Positions 16,715-22,432 of a stretch of DNA of 22,432 nt are shown here, one piece after another. Every line of letters starts with the position of its first letter. Position 1 is the stretch's first letter. Origin of the DNA: Flavobacteriales bacterium UBA6772 (GTDB lineage: Bacteria > Bacteroidota > Bacteroidia > Flavobacteriales > UBA7430); NCBI GenBank assembly GCA_002453265.1, contig DKGK01000060.1, positions 1-22,432 on the forward strand, written 5' to 3'. Position numbers and translations under genes: made by a program. The notes under the pieces are model-generated. The model saw nothing but the letters and a program-made list of their open reading frames with translations. It was not told the origin of the DNA and did not search any database.

Positions 16715-16748
16715 TAAAAATAGAAAACTAATGGCTTGTGCGAACAAA
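16715..16748 (-). promoter_or_regulatory. Putative promoter of the TPR/OM-barrel operon
   Basis: On the minus strand TTTG (16745-16748) is followed 22 bp later by TATTTTTA (16715-16722), close to the Bacteroidota consensus TTTG-N(19-23)-TAnnTTTG with the final G changed. The -7 box ends 18 bp before the ATG at 16696. This supports the shorter start, since the longer frame's ATG (16771) would lie upstream of this promoter. Confidence 0.45.
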
Positions 16749-16967
16749 AAACACACGAACTTATGAACCATTATTAGTTAATTGATTTAAGAAGTTACTT
16801 CAATAACTAAATTGAATATTTATGAAACTATAATTTGCTTAAATTATTATGTTTAGCCCTTACGATGCAGGTCAAAAATAGTTGTGATTTCTTTTTCTTT
16901 AATGAAAATAAAGCTGGGTCGGTAACTAGATTAAAGGGAAATAGCTAGAACTTAGAATGGAATGAAC

Positions 16968-16992
16968 TTTTGACATTAATACTATTTTGACA
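16968..16992. repeat. 25-bp direct repeat, copy 1
   Basis: Matches 17505-17529 at 22 of 25 positions, with an exact 16-bp core TAATACTATTTTGACA (16977-16992). Within this copy TTTTGACA itself occurs twice, 17 bp apart. Confidence 0.75.
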
Positions 16993-17050
16993 ATTATTTC
17001 AAACTTAAAAACTATTTTAAACCTTATCGCTGTTTTTTTTTCCTTGATGA

Positions 17051-17123
17051 AAAGAACCAAAAATCATGAATATTTTATTCTTGTGTATTTATTTTTAATT
17101 GAACTCATGATTTTCAATTCTTT
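17051..17123. repeat. Imperfect 19-bp inverted repeat with 35-bp loop
   Basis: The left arm 17051-17069 (AAAGAACCAAAAATCATGA) and the reverse complement of the right arm 17105-17123 agree at 16 of 19 positions, including ten consecutive (AAAATCATGA). The loop is AT-rich with no terminator-like T-run directly after the right arm. Confidence 0.7.
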
Positions 17124-17465
17124 CTTAACGCTACAGAAACTTTAAAATGGCTACCAAAATGAACTCAGTACCCGTCCTAAGGTCAGGGAAGCTCGAACAG
17201 CATTTTGCTACAAACATTTTATACGCTTCTTTCACTAAAAGAAAAGAGGTCGGAAATAAAAAAAGAAAATAGGTAATAGTATTTAATGACGAATTTTTTT
17301 TTCTCAGTGTATCTCTGTATAACTTTTTGAGTACAGCATATTTGTCCTGCAGTTATTCCTCCATGCTCCCCGAGCAATAGTAAATACGATCTACTCAAAT
17401 TCCCGCCTTTCGAGAAACCTCAAGGTTACAATTGGGTTTCCTTCTTTTTAATTCAAAACTCAAAA

Positions 17466-17512
17466 CTTTTTTTTTAAAAAAAAAGACCTAGTCTTTAAAT
17501 GACAATTTGTCA
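17466..17512. repeat. Cluster of three adjacent palindromes
   Basis: 17466-17485 is a perfect palindrome of C, nine T, nine A, G. 17482-17496 is AAAGAC-CTA-GTCTTT. 17500-17512 is TGACAATTTGTCA, perfect about its central T. They touch or overlap and end at the second copy of the 25-bp repeat. They could be operators, a curved-DNA site, or ends of a small mobile repeat. Confidence 0.65.
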
Positions 17513-17529
17513 CTAATACTATTTTGACA
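17505..17529. repeat. 25-bp direct repeat, copy 2
   Basis: Second copy of the repeat at 16968-16992, 537 bp away, in the same orientation. Core TAATACTATTTTGACA at 17514-17529; the differences are at repeat positions 1, 6 and 9. Confidence 0.75.
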
Positions 17530-17582
17530 TATTTCCCTCTCTGTAATCATGCGGGTAAGTATATAAATTATTTTATAAAACC

Positions 17583-17615
17583 AAAAAAGGACAATCTATA
17601 ACGATTGCCCTTTTT
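17583..17615 (-). terminator. Rho-independent terminator of trxB
   Basis: A stem of CAATC/GATTG extended by AAAAAGG/CCTTTTT across one A-C mismatch, with a 6-nt loop (17597-17602). On the minus strand it ends in a six-T run and starts 22 bp after the trxB stop codon. Confidence 0.85.
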
Positions 17616-17636
17616 ATATTTATAAATAAGTAATTA

Positions 17637-18584
17637 TTAAGCTTCTAATTCTGCTAAATAACGCTCTGCCTCAAGTGCTGCCATACAACCACTACCAGCA
17701 GCTGTTACAGCTTGACGGAATATTTTATCTTGAATATCTCCAGATGCAAAAACACCTTTAATATTGGTTTGTGTAGAATCTGCTTTGGTAAGTAAATAAC
17801 CTACATCATCCATATCTAATTGTCCAACAAACAAATCGGAATTTGGTTTATGACCAATAGCAACAAAGAATCCTGTACAAGGAACTTCAGTTGTACCTCC
17901 AGTACTATTATTTTTCACTCTTACAGCTTCAACGCCTTTATCTCCTAAAATTTCTTCGGTTTCAGAATTAAACATTACCGTAATATTTTTGGTATTTAAT
18001 ACACGGTGTTGCATAGCTTTAGAAGCACGCATAGCATCTTTTCTTACCAACATGGTTACTTTAGTACAAAGCTTAGCTAAGTAAGTTGCTTCTTCAGCAG
18101 CCGTATCTCCAGCACCTACAACAACCACTTCTTGACCTTTGAAAAAGAAGCCATCACAAACAGCACATGCCGAGACACCAAAACCATTTAAACGTTCTTC
18201 AGATTCTAAACCTAACCATTTAGCACTTGCACCAGTAGAAATAATTACTGAGTCTGCTAAAACAGTTTTAGAACCATCAATTTCTACTCTATGTGGTTCT
18301 CCATTGGTAGAAAACTCACATTTTGTAGCATATCCAAAACGAACATCAGTTCCAAAACGTTCAGCTTGTTTCTGCATGTCAACCATCATACTAGGACCAT
18401 TTGTACCATCTGGGTAACCAGGAAAATTATCAACCTCAGTAGTGTCAGTTAACTGACCTCCGGGCTTCAATCCAGTATAAACAACTGGTTTTAAATCTGC
18501 TCTAGCTGCATAAATAGCTGCAGTATATCCCGCAGGTCCTGAACCTATAATAAGGCATTGAATTCTTTCTAACTGTTCCGACAT
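17637..18584 (-). CDS. trxB: Thioredoxin-disulfide reductase
   Basis: 315 residues from the ATG at 18584 (MSEQLERIQCLIIGSGPAGY); the frame runs 11 codons further upstream but homologues start here. Low-molecular-weight flavoenzyme of the cytosol that passes electrons from NADPH through FAD and a Cys pair to thioredoxin. The FAD-binding GSGPAGYTAA is at 14-23. The redox centre CAVC is at 140-143. The NADPH-binding GAGDTAAEEA is at 157-166, with VRKDAMR (180-186) at the 2'-phosphate site. The second FAD motif GVFASGDIQDKIFRQAVTAA is at 277-296. Length and all motifs are normal. It is a single-gene transcript ending in a strong terminator, and is divergent from the CAP-domain gene with 32 bp between start codons. 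Confidence 0.97.
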   Translation of the reverse strand: MSEQLERIQCLIIGSGPAGYTAAIYAARADLKPVVYTGLKPGGQLTDTTEVDNFPGYPDGTNGPSMMVDMQKQAERFGTDVRFGYATKCEFSTNGEPHRVEIDGSKTVLADSVIISTGASAKWLGLESEERLNGFGVSACAVCDGFFFKGQEVVVVGAGDTAAEEATYLAKLCTKVTMLVRKDAMRASKAMQHRVLNTKNITVMFNSETEEILGDKGVEAVRVKNNSTGGTTEVPCTGFFVAIGHKPNSDLFVGQLDMDDVGYLLTKADSTQTNIKGVFASGDIQDKIFRQAVTAAGSGCMAALEAERYLAELEA

Positions 18585-18616
18585 TTTAGTGTATTTTAGT
18601 GGGCTAAAAATAAGCA

Positions 18617-19294
18617 ATGAATATTAAATTAAAAACTTTATTTTCAACTTTTATATTCTTTTTTATTGGAGCTGAAATTTGCACCGCACAATCCTTTAAC
18701 AAGTACTATACCAAGGTAAGCATAAATACTTTTTTAGATACCGAAATACTGCAAGAATCTGTAAAAGGAAAAGCTATAAATATTCATTTACTAAATGCAG
18801 CAATCTTTCATCTTACAAATATTGAAAGACGGAATTACAAGCTATCAGACTTTGCATTTAACGATAACTTATACAAATCTGCTCAGCTGCATTCGAATAA
18901 AATGATCGAACTCGACTTTTTTGACCATATTAACCATCATGAAAAAAAATGGAGAGAACCAAAAGATCGTATTCTATATTTTAATAGCAACTTTAGAGCT
19001 TTAGGCGAAAATATATTGGAAAATAATTTACTGAACTACAAAGGAACAGAATTGAATTATAGAATTCAAGAAAATGAAAATGGTGAATTGGTCTACTTTG
19101 ATACAAATAATGAAGAAATAAAATTCGCTACTTACCTACAATTGGCAAATAAACTCGTGTTACAATGGATGAATTCTAAACCACACCGAGAAAATATTTT
19201 AAATAAATCTTTCTCGCTACTTGCTTGCGGATGTGCAATTGCAGGAGATAAAACACCGATTTTGATTAGGTGTACACAAAATTTTGGAAAATAA
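18617..19294 (+). CDS. Secreted CAP (SCP/PR1-like) domain protein
   Basis: 225 residues. Signal peptide about 1-24 (FSTFIFFFIGAEICTAQ). The CAP fold follows: NIERRNYKLSDFAFNDNLYK (68-87), AQLHSNKM with His92 and FFDH with His104, LGENI with Glu131, and WMNSKPHRENIL (184-195) with His190, then ACGCAI. These are the usual cavity residues of YkwD-type bacterial CAP proteins, extracytoplasmic proteins of largely unknown role. Compared with minimal CAP domains there are about 35 extra residues (about 136-172) between the GEN motif and the following helix. The start is the first ATG after the signal-peptide-encoding frame opens, 32 bp from trxB, so its promoter must overlap trxB sequence. No enzyme activity is predicted. 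Confidence 0.85.
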   Translation: MNIKLKTLFSTFIFFFIGAEICTAQSFNKYYTKVSINTFLDTEILQESVKGKAINIHLLNAAIFHLTNIERRNYKLSDFAFNDNLYKSAQLHSNKMIELDFFDHINHHEKKWREPKDRILYFNSNFRALGENILENNLLNYKGTELNYRIQENENGELVYFDTNNEEIKFATYLQLANKLVLQWMNSKPHRENILNKSFSLLACGCAIAGDKTPILIRCTQNFGK

Positions 19295-19427
19295 CTTATG
19301 CTCGTGTGTTTTCGATTAAAACCTAATAATTCATTTTTTTAAAGGGATTAGAGAGCAATGGAATTAAATATATTTTGTGTTTGTTTAATGTTCGTGATAC
19401 TAATCCATTTTAATAGCTTCGCCAACT

Positions 19428-20087
19428 ATGCAGTTAGTCGATAAAGCCAAACATAAAGGGAGTAGAAAAAGACTCATTTTAGAACTTCAAGAAATGGGGA
19501 TTGAATCTCCACAAGTTTTAGATGCGATGTTAAAAGTACCCAGACATTTCTTTTTAGATTCTTCATTTGAAGAACATGCATATCAGAACAAGGCTTTTCC
19601 TATCGGTACCGACCAAACGATATCACACCCATATACTGTAGCTTTTCAGAGTGAAGTTTTGGGTATAAAAAAGGGCGACAAAATCCTAGAAATTGGTACT
19701 GGATCCGGCTATCAAACTGCAGTATTATTTCATTTAGGAGCTGATGTTTATTCTATAGAACGTCAGCATTTTTTGTTTGACAAAACAAAACTACTACTTT
19801 CTGCAATGCGTATAAAAGCATTTTTACACTACGGAGATGGTTATGAAGGATTACCAGAAAAAGCACTTTTTGATAAAATTCTAGTTACAGCAGGGGCTCC
19901 GTCAATTCCAGGGAAATTATTCAATCAACTAAACATTGGTGGAATGATGATTATTCCAATTGGTGTTGGCGAACAAATAATGACACTCATTATAAAAACA
20001 GGAGATTCGTCTTATAAAAAAGTAGAATTTGACAACTTTAACGAAACCAACTTCAGGTTTGTACCCATGTTAAAAAACAAGCGATAG
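19428..20087 (+). CDS. pcm: Protein-L-isoaspartate (D-aspartate) O-methyltransferase
   Basis: 219 residues, normal for the family. Cytosolic SAM-dependent repair enzyme that methylates L-isoaspartyl residues in aged proteins so that they can revert to aspartate. Motifs: VPRHFF (37-42), the substrate-side QTISHPYTVA (63-72), SAM-binding ILEIGTGSGYQTAVL (86-100), IERQ (110-113), GDGYEG (136-141), FDKILVTAGAP (148-158), GGMMIIPIG (171-179) and the C-terminal FVPM (211-214). The start is the first ATG of the frame and matches the family N-terminus. It stands alone on the plus strand; its stop codon is only 4 bp from the stop of the convergent EEP gene, with no terminator between them, so the two transcripts probably overlap at their 3' ends. 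Confidence 0.96.
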   Translation: MQLVDKAKHKGSRKRLILELQEMGIESPQVLDAMLKVPRHFFLDSSFEEHAYQNKAFPIGTDQTISHPYTVAFQSEVLGIKKGDKILEIGTGSGYQTAVLFHLGADVYSIERQHFLFDKTKLLLSAMRIKAFLHYGDGYEGLPEKALFDKILVTAGAPSIPGKLFNQLNIGGMMIIPIGVGEQIMTLIIKTGDSSYKKVEFDNFNETNFRFVPMLKNKR

Positions 20088-20091
20088 ATAT

Positions 20092-21141
20092 TTATTTTAA
20101 TGTCACTTTTAAGTAAACGGGTTGATGATCGGAGTATTCGAAATCCATATTTACAACAGAAACAGAATCGATATTTACATTTGGAGAAACTAAAAAATGA
20201 TCGATTACAGAAGTATGACTGAACTCTTTTGAGTAGGGACTGTCTAGTTTTCTGTTGGTTGGCGTTTTAACATCCGCAGCCCATTTCCATCCTACTGGAA
20301 TATCACCGTCTATGAATTTAGCATTTAAAAATTCTTCTGGTACATCATTTGGATTATAATTTGGTGGACTCTGATTCCAGTCTCCTCCTATTACTACAGC
20401 ATTTCCTTTTTCATATTCTGACTGCACAAAAGCCAATAATTGGATCATTTCTTTATTCTTCTTCGCACCTGATTTATCGTAAGCAGAATTGTGAATATTA
20501 ATCACCAATAAATCTTTATCTTCAAGTTTAATTCTTTGTGTTAAAAAGCAACGTTTAAGAAAAAACAAACGCTTAGGCCACATACTTTCTGTTCTTAAAT
20601 CGTAACGAAAAGCATCAGTAACATCATATTTCGACATCGAAAATAAACCACCGTAAGTAGGACCCATAGGATTGGTAATAGGAATAGGCACAAAAGTAGA
20701 AGCGTAATTTAATCCGAAATGAGATTGATAGCCATCGTCTAAGTGGCTTACTTCTGCAAAGAAATCTTGATTTTGAGAACGCCAGCTAAAACTATCTACT
20801 TCTTGCAAAAGGAAAAAGTCTATCGCAGAATTATCGTTTATAAATGAAAGAACACCATTCATATTTTTCTTAACGGTTTGTTTAGTCTGAAATACATCAT
20901 TCCCTCCGTCATAGAAAAAATCTGACTCTTCACCTAAACCAAAAAAGCCAACATTCCAGGTAATAAATTCAAATATAGAATCTGAATAAGTAACAGGAGT
21001 TTCTTGGAAATCATGAAGACTAATTTTGTCTTCAAAATTGTGTTCTGTAAGAGTACCAAAAGCAATAACACCTATTACATAAAAACCAAAACAGACTCCT
21101 AGAAACAAACTAATTTTAAAAACTTTAAACAGGTTTTTCAT
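20092..21141 (-). CDS. Membrane-anchored endonuclease/exonuclease/phosphatase (EEP) family protein
   Basis: 349 residues from the ATG at 21141. An earlier ATG at 21162 would overlap the upstream gene by 19 bp; the chosen start lies 2 bp past its stop and begins right at the hydrophobic anchor. Residues about 10-30 (ISLFLGVCFGFYVIGVIAFG) form one membrane helix, and the catalytic domain would face outside. EEP motifs: FITWNVGFFG (Asn63), FFLLQEVD (Glu114), VINIHNSAY (His217, Asn218), IGGDWNQSP (Asp254, Asn256), SVIDHFLVS (Asp314) and YSDHQPV (Asp338, His339). All the metal and catalytic positions of the superfamily seem present, so it should be an active hydrolase on a phosphodiester or phospho-sugar, substrate unknown. 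It is cotranscribed with the PaaY-like gene. Confidence 0.88.
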   Translation of the reverse strand: MKNLFKVFKISLFLGVCFGFYVIGVIAFGTLTEHNFEDKISLHDFQETPVTYSDSIFEFITWNVGFFGLGEESDFFYDGGNDVFQTKQTVKKNMNGVLSFINDNSAIDFFLLQEVDSFSWRSQNQDFFAEVSHLDDGYQSHFGLNYASTFVPIPITNPMGPTYGGLFSMSKYDVTDAFRYDLRTESMWPKRLFFLKRCFLTQRIKLEDKDLLVINIHNSAYDKSGAKKNKEMIQLLAFVQSEYEKGNAVVIGGDWNQSPPNYNPNDVPEEFLNAKFIDGDIPVGWKWAADVKTPTNRKLDSPYSKEFSHTSVIDHFLVSPNVNIDSVSVVNMDFEYSDHQPVYLKVTLK

Positions 21142-21143
21142 AA

Positions 21144-21734
21144 TTATTTGGTTTTTTTCCAAGTTTTAAATTGGTCTTCTTGTTGTGGTCTATCCTCAGG
21201 TACTTCTCTTAAAGGTTCGCACTTTTTTAAGGTCTTCTTACAATCGCTGGGTAATTGTTGGTAAAGAGCTGTTCCTTTCGTTTTCCATTCTATCATCTTA
21301 TCACTTACCTCTTTTACTATTTTGGCAGGATTACCAACTACCACTTTACGATCTGGGATTGAAGTATTTGCAGGAACAAAGCAAAGAGCGCCAATAATAC
21401 AATTAGCACCTATTTCGCAATCGTCCATTACAACAGCATTCATCCCAACAAGTGTATTTTCGCCAATAGTGCCTCCATGAATAACTGCTCCATGCCCAAT
21501 ATGAGCTCCTCTTTTTAGTAAGACTGTAGTACCCGGGAACATATGAATGGTACAATTCTCTTGTACATTACAACCATCTTCTATAATAACCCCCCCCCAA
21601 TCGCCTCGCAAAACTGCACCCGGTCCAATATATACATCCTTTCCAATAATTACATTTCCTGTAACATTAGCCTGAGGATGTACAAAAGAACTTTCGTGTA
21701 TTACTGGTTTGTATCCGTTAAATTCAAATATCAT
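21144..21734 (-). CDS. PaaY / gamma-carbonic-anhydrase-like hexapeptide-repeat protein
   Basis: 196 residues, the length of PaaY. Left-handed beta-helix of hexapeptide repeats (about 12-140; NVIIGKDVYIGPGAVLRGDW). Three His in IHM (His64), HIGHGAVIH (His81, His86) match the zinc site of trimeric gamma-carbonic anhydrases. The C-terminal part (IEWKTKGTALYQQL ... CEPLREVPEDRPQQ) closely resembles the PaaY tail rather than shorter YrdA proteins. PaaY hydrolyses blocked CoA esters in phenylacetate breakdown, but no paa genes are here, so the substrate is open. The coding strand contains nine consecutive G (21590-21598) at residues 46-49 (WGGV). Single-base slippage there would break the frame. 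It is the first gene of a two-gene operon with a -7-like box upstream. Confidence 0.85.
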   Translation of the reverse strand: MIFEFNGYKPVIHESSFVHPQANVTGNVIIGKDVYIGPGAVLRGDWGGVIIEDGCNVQENCTIHMFPGTTVLLKRGAHIGHGAVIHGGTIGENTLVGMNAVVMDDCEIGANCIIGALCFVPANTSIPDRKVVVGNPAKIVKEVSDKMIEWKTKGTALYQQLPSDCKKTLKKCEPLREVPEDRPQQEDQFKTWKKTK

Positions 21735-21777
21735 TTTGGTCTGGATTGATGGTTTTTTCTTATTGAATATTTTAACC

Positions 21778-21785
21778 CAAATATA
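21778..21785 (-). promoter_or_regulatory. Putative -7 promoter element of the PaaY-like/EEP operon
   Basis: TATATTTG on the minus strand fits TAnnTTTG exactly. It lies in the 57-bp gap after the glpD stop codon, 43 bp before the PaaY-like ATG. No clear -33 box is seen at 19-23 bp. Confidence 0.45.
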
Positions 21786-21791
21786 CTTAAT

Positions 21792-22432
21792 TTAAAGATT
21801 TACGAGAGTCTCTTTTTTTAGTTGCTCAAAGAGTTTTTCCTCCTTACTTATTTGAGTTACCGAAAGACCTTTACGATTAGTAAAATGAGCCAATAAATTC
21901 TTATGATTTTTAATTAAGTTTTCAGCAGCAAATAATATTTTTCCTGATCTTCGAGAATAATAATCAGCCAAATGTTCTAAGCTCTCATTTTTTATACAAT
22001 AATCAATCTCTTCAAATACTAATGACTCATCGTCTGTAGCTTTCTCCATCATATCGAAACTTTTATTTCCATAAGAGTTTACAAGCCTTAAAAGATTTTT
22101 ATTATTTGTAAATTTAGATTTATAAGTAGCTAGTTTTGCATTCAACATCCCATATCCATCTGCGCCAGAATCAATAGAACCAATCAATAAAATTTGATCT
22201 GTTTTACAAACACCAAAACTTTTTTCTTTAGACTCAATTCTATCAATAATTTTCTGAGCCATTTTCCTAAAAGCAGTAAGCTTTCCACCTGCAATAGAAA
22301 TCAATCCATTTTCGGCAATAAACACCTCATCTTTACGAGATAATTCTGAAGGAGACTTTCCTTTTTCGTGAATTAATGGACGTAATCCAGCCCAAGAGGA
22401 TTCTATATGTAATTCATTTAATTCGAGATTTT
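21792..22432 (-). CDS. glpD: Glycerol-3-phosphate dehydrogenase, C-terminal part (5' end outside window)
   Basis: 213 codons are visible, open to the right edge. The segment SSWAGLRPLIHEKGKSPSELSRKD, then IAENGLISIAGGKLTAFRKMA, is diagnostic for the FAD-dependent, membrane-associated glycerol-3-phosphate dehydrogenase that feeds electrons to quinone while forming dihydroxyacetone phosphate. The GGKLT motif belongs to the FAD-binding domain, followed by the helical C-terminal cap domain (about fragment residue 60 onward, ending LKKETLVNL). An internal GTG at 22325 is not a start. The N-terminal FAD fold is beyond the window. It ends 57 bp before the start of the PaaY-like gene on the same strand. 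Confidence 0.92.
   Translation of the reverse strand, partial: NLELNELHIESSWAGLRPLIHEKGKSPSELSRKDEVFIAENGLISIAGGKLTAFRKMAQKIIDRIESKEKSFGVCKTDQILLIGSIDSGADGYGMLNAKLATYKSKFTNNKNLLRLVNSYGNKSFDMMEKATDDESLVFEEIDYCIKNESLEHLADYYSRRSGKILFAAENLIKNHKNLLAHFTNRKGLSVTQISKEEKLFEQLKKETLVNL

Larger units (their letters stand above)
16772..17582. other. Large non-coding mosaic region, repeat-rich
   Basis: About 810 bp without a credible gene, between the TPR operon and the trxB terminator. Both neighbours are on the minus strand. The stretch holds direct repeats (16968-16992, 17505-17529), an inverted repeat (17051-17123), a T9A9 palindrome (17466-17485), an AAAGAC/GTCTTT stem (17482-17496) and TGACAATTTGTCA (17500-17512). 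Segments such as CTTGATGAAAAGAACC (17043-17058) and CTCAGTGTATCTCTGT (17303-17318) resemble interspersed repeat families that I recall from Bacteroidota intergenic DNA. Composition is more mixed (short GC-rich islands at about 17168-17195 and 17365-17420) than in the flanks. I see no tRNA or recognised ncRNA. Confidence 0.6.

Noticed and set aside
16697..16771. N-terminal extension of the TPR protein to an ATG at 16771
   Set aside because: It would place a second hydrophobic run ahead of a good signal peptide and would start upstream of the likely promoter.
17175..17200. AAGGTCAGGGAAGC string recalling the conserved core of SRP RNA
   Set aside because: The GGAA tetraloop, the pairing partner strand and the flanking stem are missing, so it is not called as ffs.
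18139..18417. 92-codon open frame on the plus strand within trxB
   Set aside because: Antisense to well-conserved trxB motifs, with no start signal or similarity.
19391..19421. TTCG-N19-TAGCTTCG before pcm as a possible leaderless promoter
   Set aside because: Both boxes deviate from the Bacteroidota consensus, and such matches are frequent by chance in this AT-rich DNA.
1..22432. CRISPR array, tRNA/rRNA genes, insertion sequences or phage genes
   Set aside because: No regularly spaced identical repeats, tRNA cloverleaf, transposase frame or phage module was found on either strand.

Overview
The window looks like chromosomal DNA of a low-GC Bacteroidota, most likely a Flavobacteriales-type marine or environmental bacterium. 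The signs are a type IX secretion (T9SS) C-terminal sorting domain, the Bacteroidota-style 1127-residue fused IcmF mutase, a PBP1-LysM lipoprotein-like protein, a TPR/outer-membrane-barrel pair, TAnnTTTG-like -7 promoter elements, and almost no Shine-Dalgarno sequences. No rRNA, tRNA, CRISPR, phage or transposase gene was seen.

Layout. 1-738 (+): 3' part of a DJ-1/PfpI (Hsp31-like) gene whose start is outside the window. 1015-4398 (-): icmF, a B12-dependent isobutyryl-CoA/butyryl-CoA mutase fused to its GTPase chaperone. 4539-5278 (-): two small, tightly spaced envelope-type genes of unknown function, the first DUF6702-like and the second with a possible frameshift. 5398-5850 (+): a small DedA/VTT membrane protein, meeting head-on, over a bidirectional terminator, a PhoD-like protein (5917-7233, -) whose metal-binding motifs are eroded. 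7474-9153 (+): a long RluA-family pseudouridine synthase with an unusual N-terminal module.

9496-16696 is a minus-strand block of four exported envelope proteins: a large TPR protein and an outer-membrane beta-barrel 4 bp apart (clearly an operon), then a T9SS cargo protein with its own terminator, then a PBP1-LysM protein with its own promoter-like element. 16697-17636 is the one large non-coding stretch. It holds an imperfect 19-bp inverted repeat, two near-identical 25-bp direct repeats 537 bp apart, several palindromes including T9A9, and segments that resemble interspersed repeats of Bacteroidota.

17637-18584 (-) is trxB, divergent from a secreted CAP-domain protein (18617-19294, +) with only 32 bp between their start codons. 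Then come pcm (19428-20087, +), a minus-strand pair of a membrane-anchored endonuclease/exonuclease/phosphatase protein and a PaaY/gamma-carbonic-anhydrase-like hexapeptide protein (20092-21734), and the C-terminal part of glpD at the right edge.

Most genes are housekeeping or envelope genes. I did not find a convincing new multi-gene system. The most distinctive items are the apparent PhoD pseudoenzyme, the TPR/OM-barrel operon, the mosaic non-coding region upstream of it, the small membrane/CTD-like gene with a homopolymer frameshift, and a G9 tract inside the PaaY-like gene.
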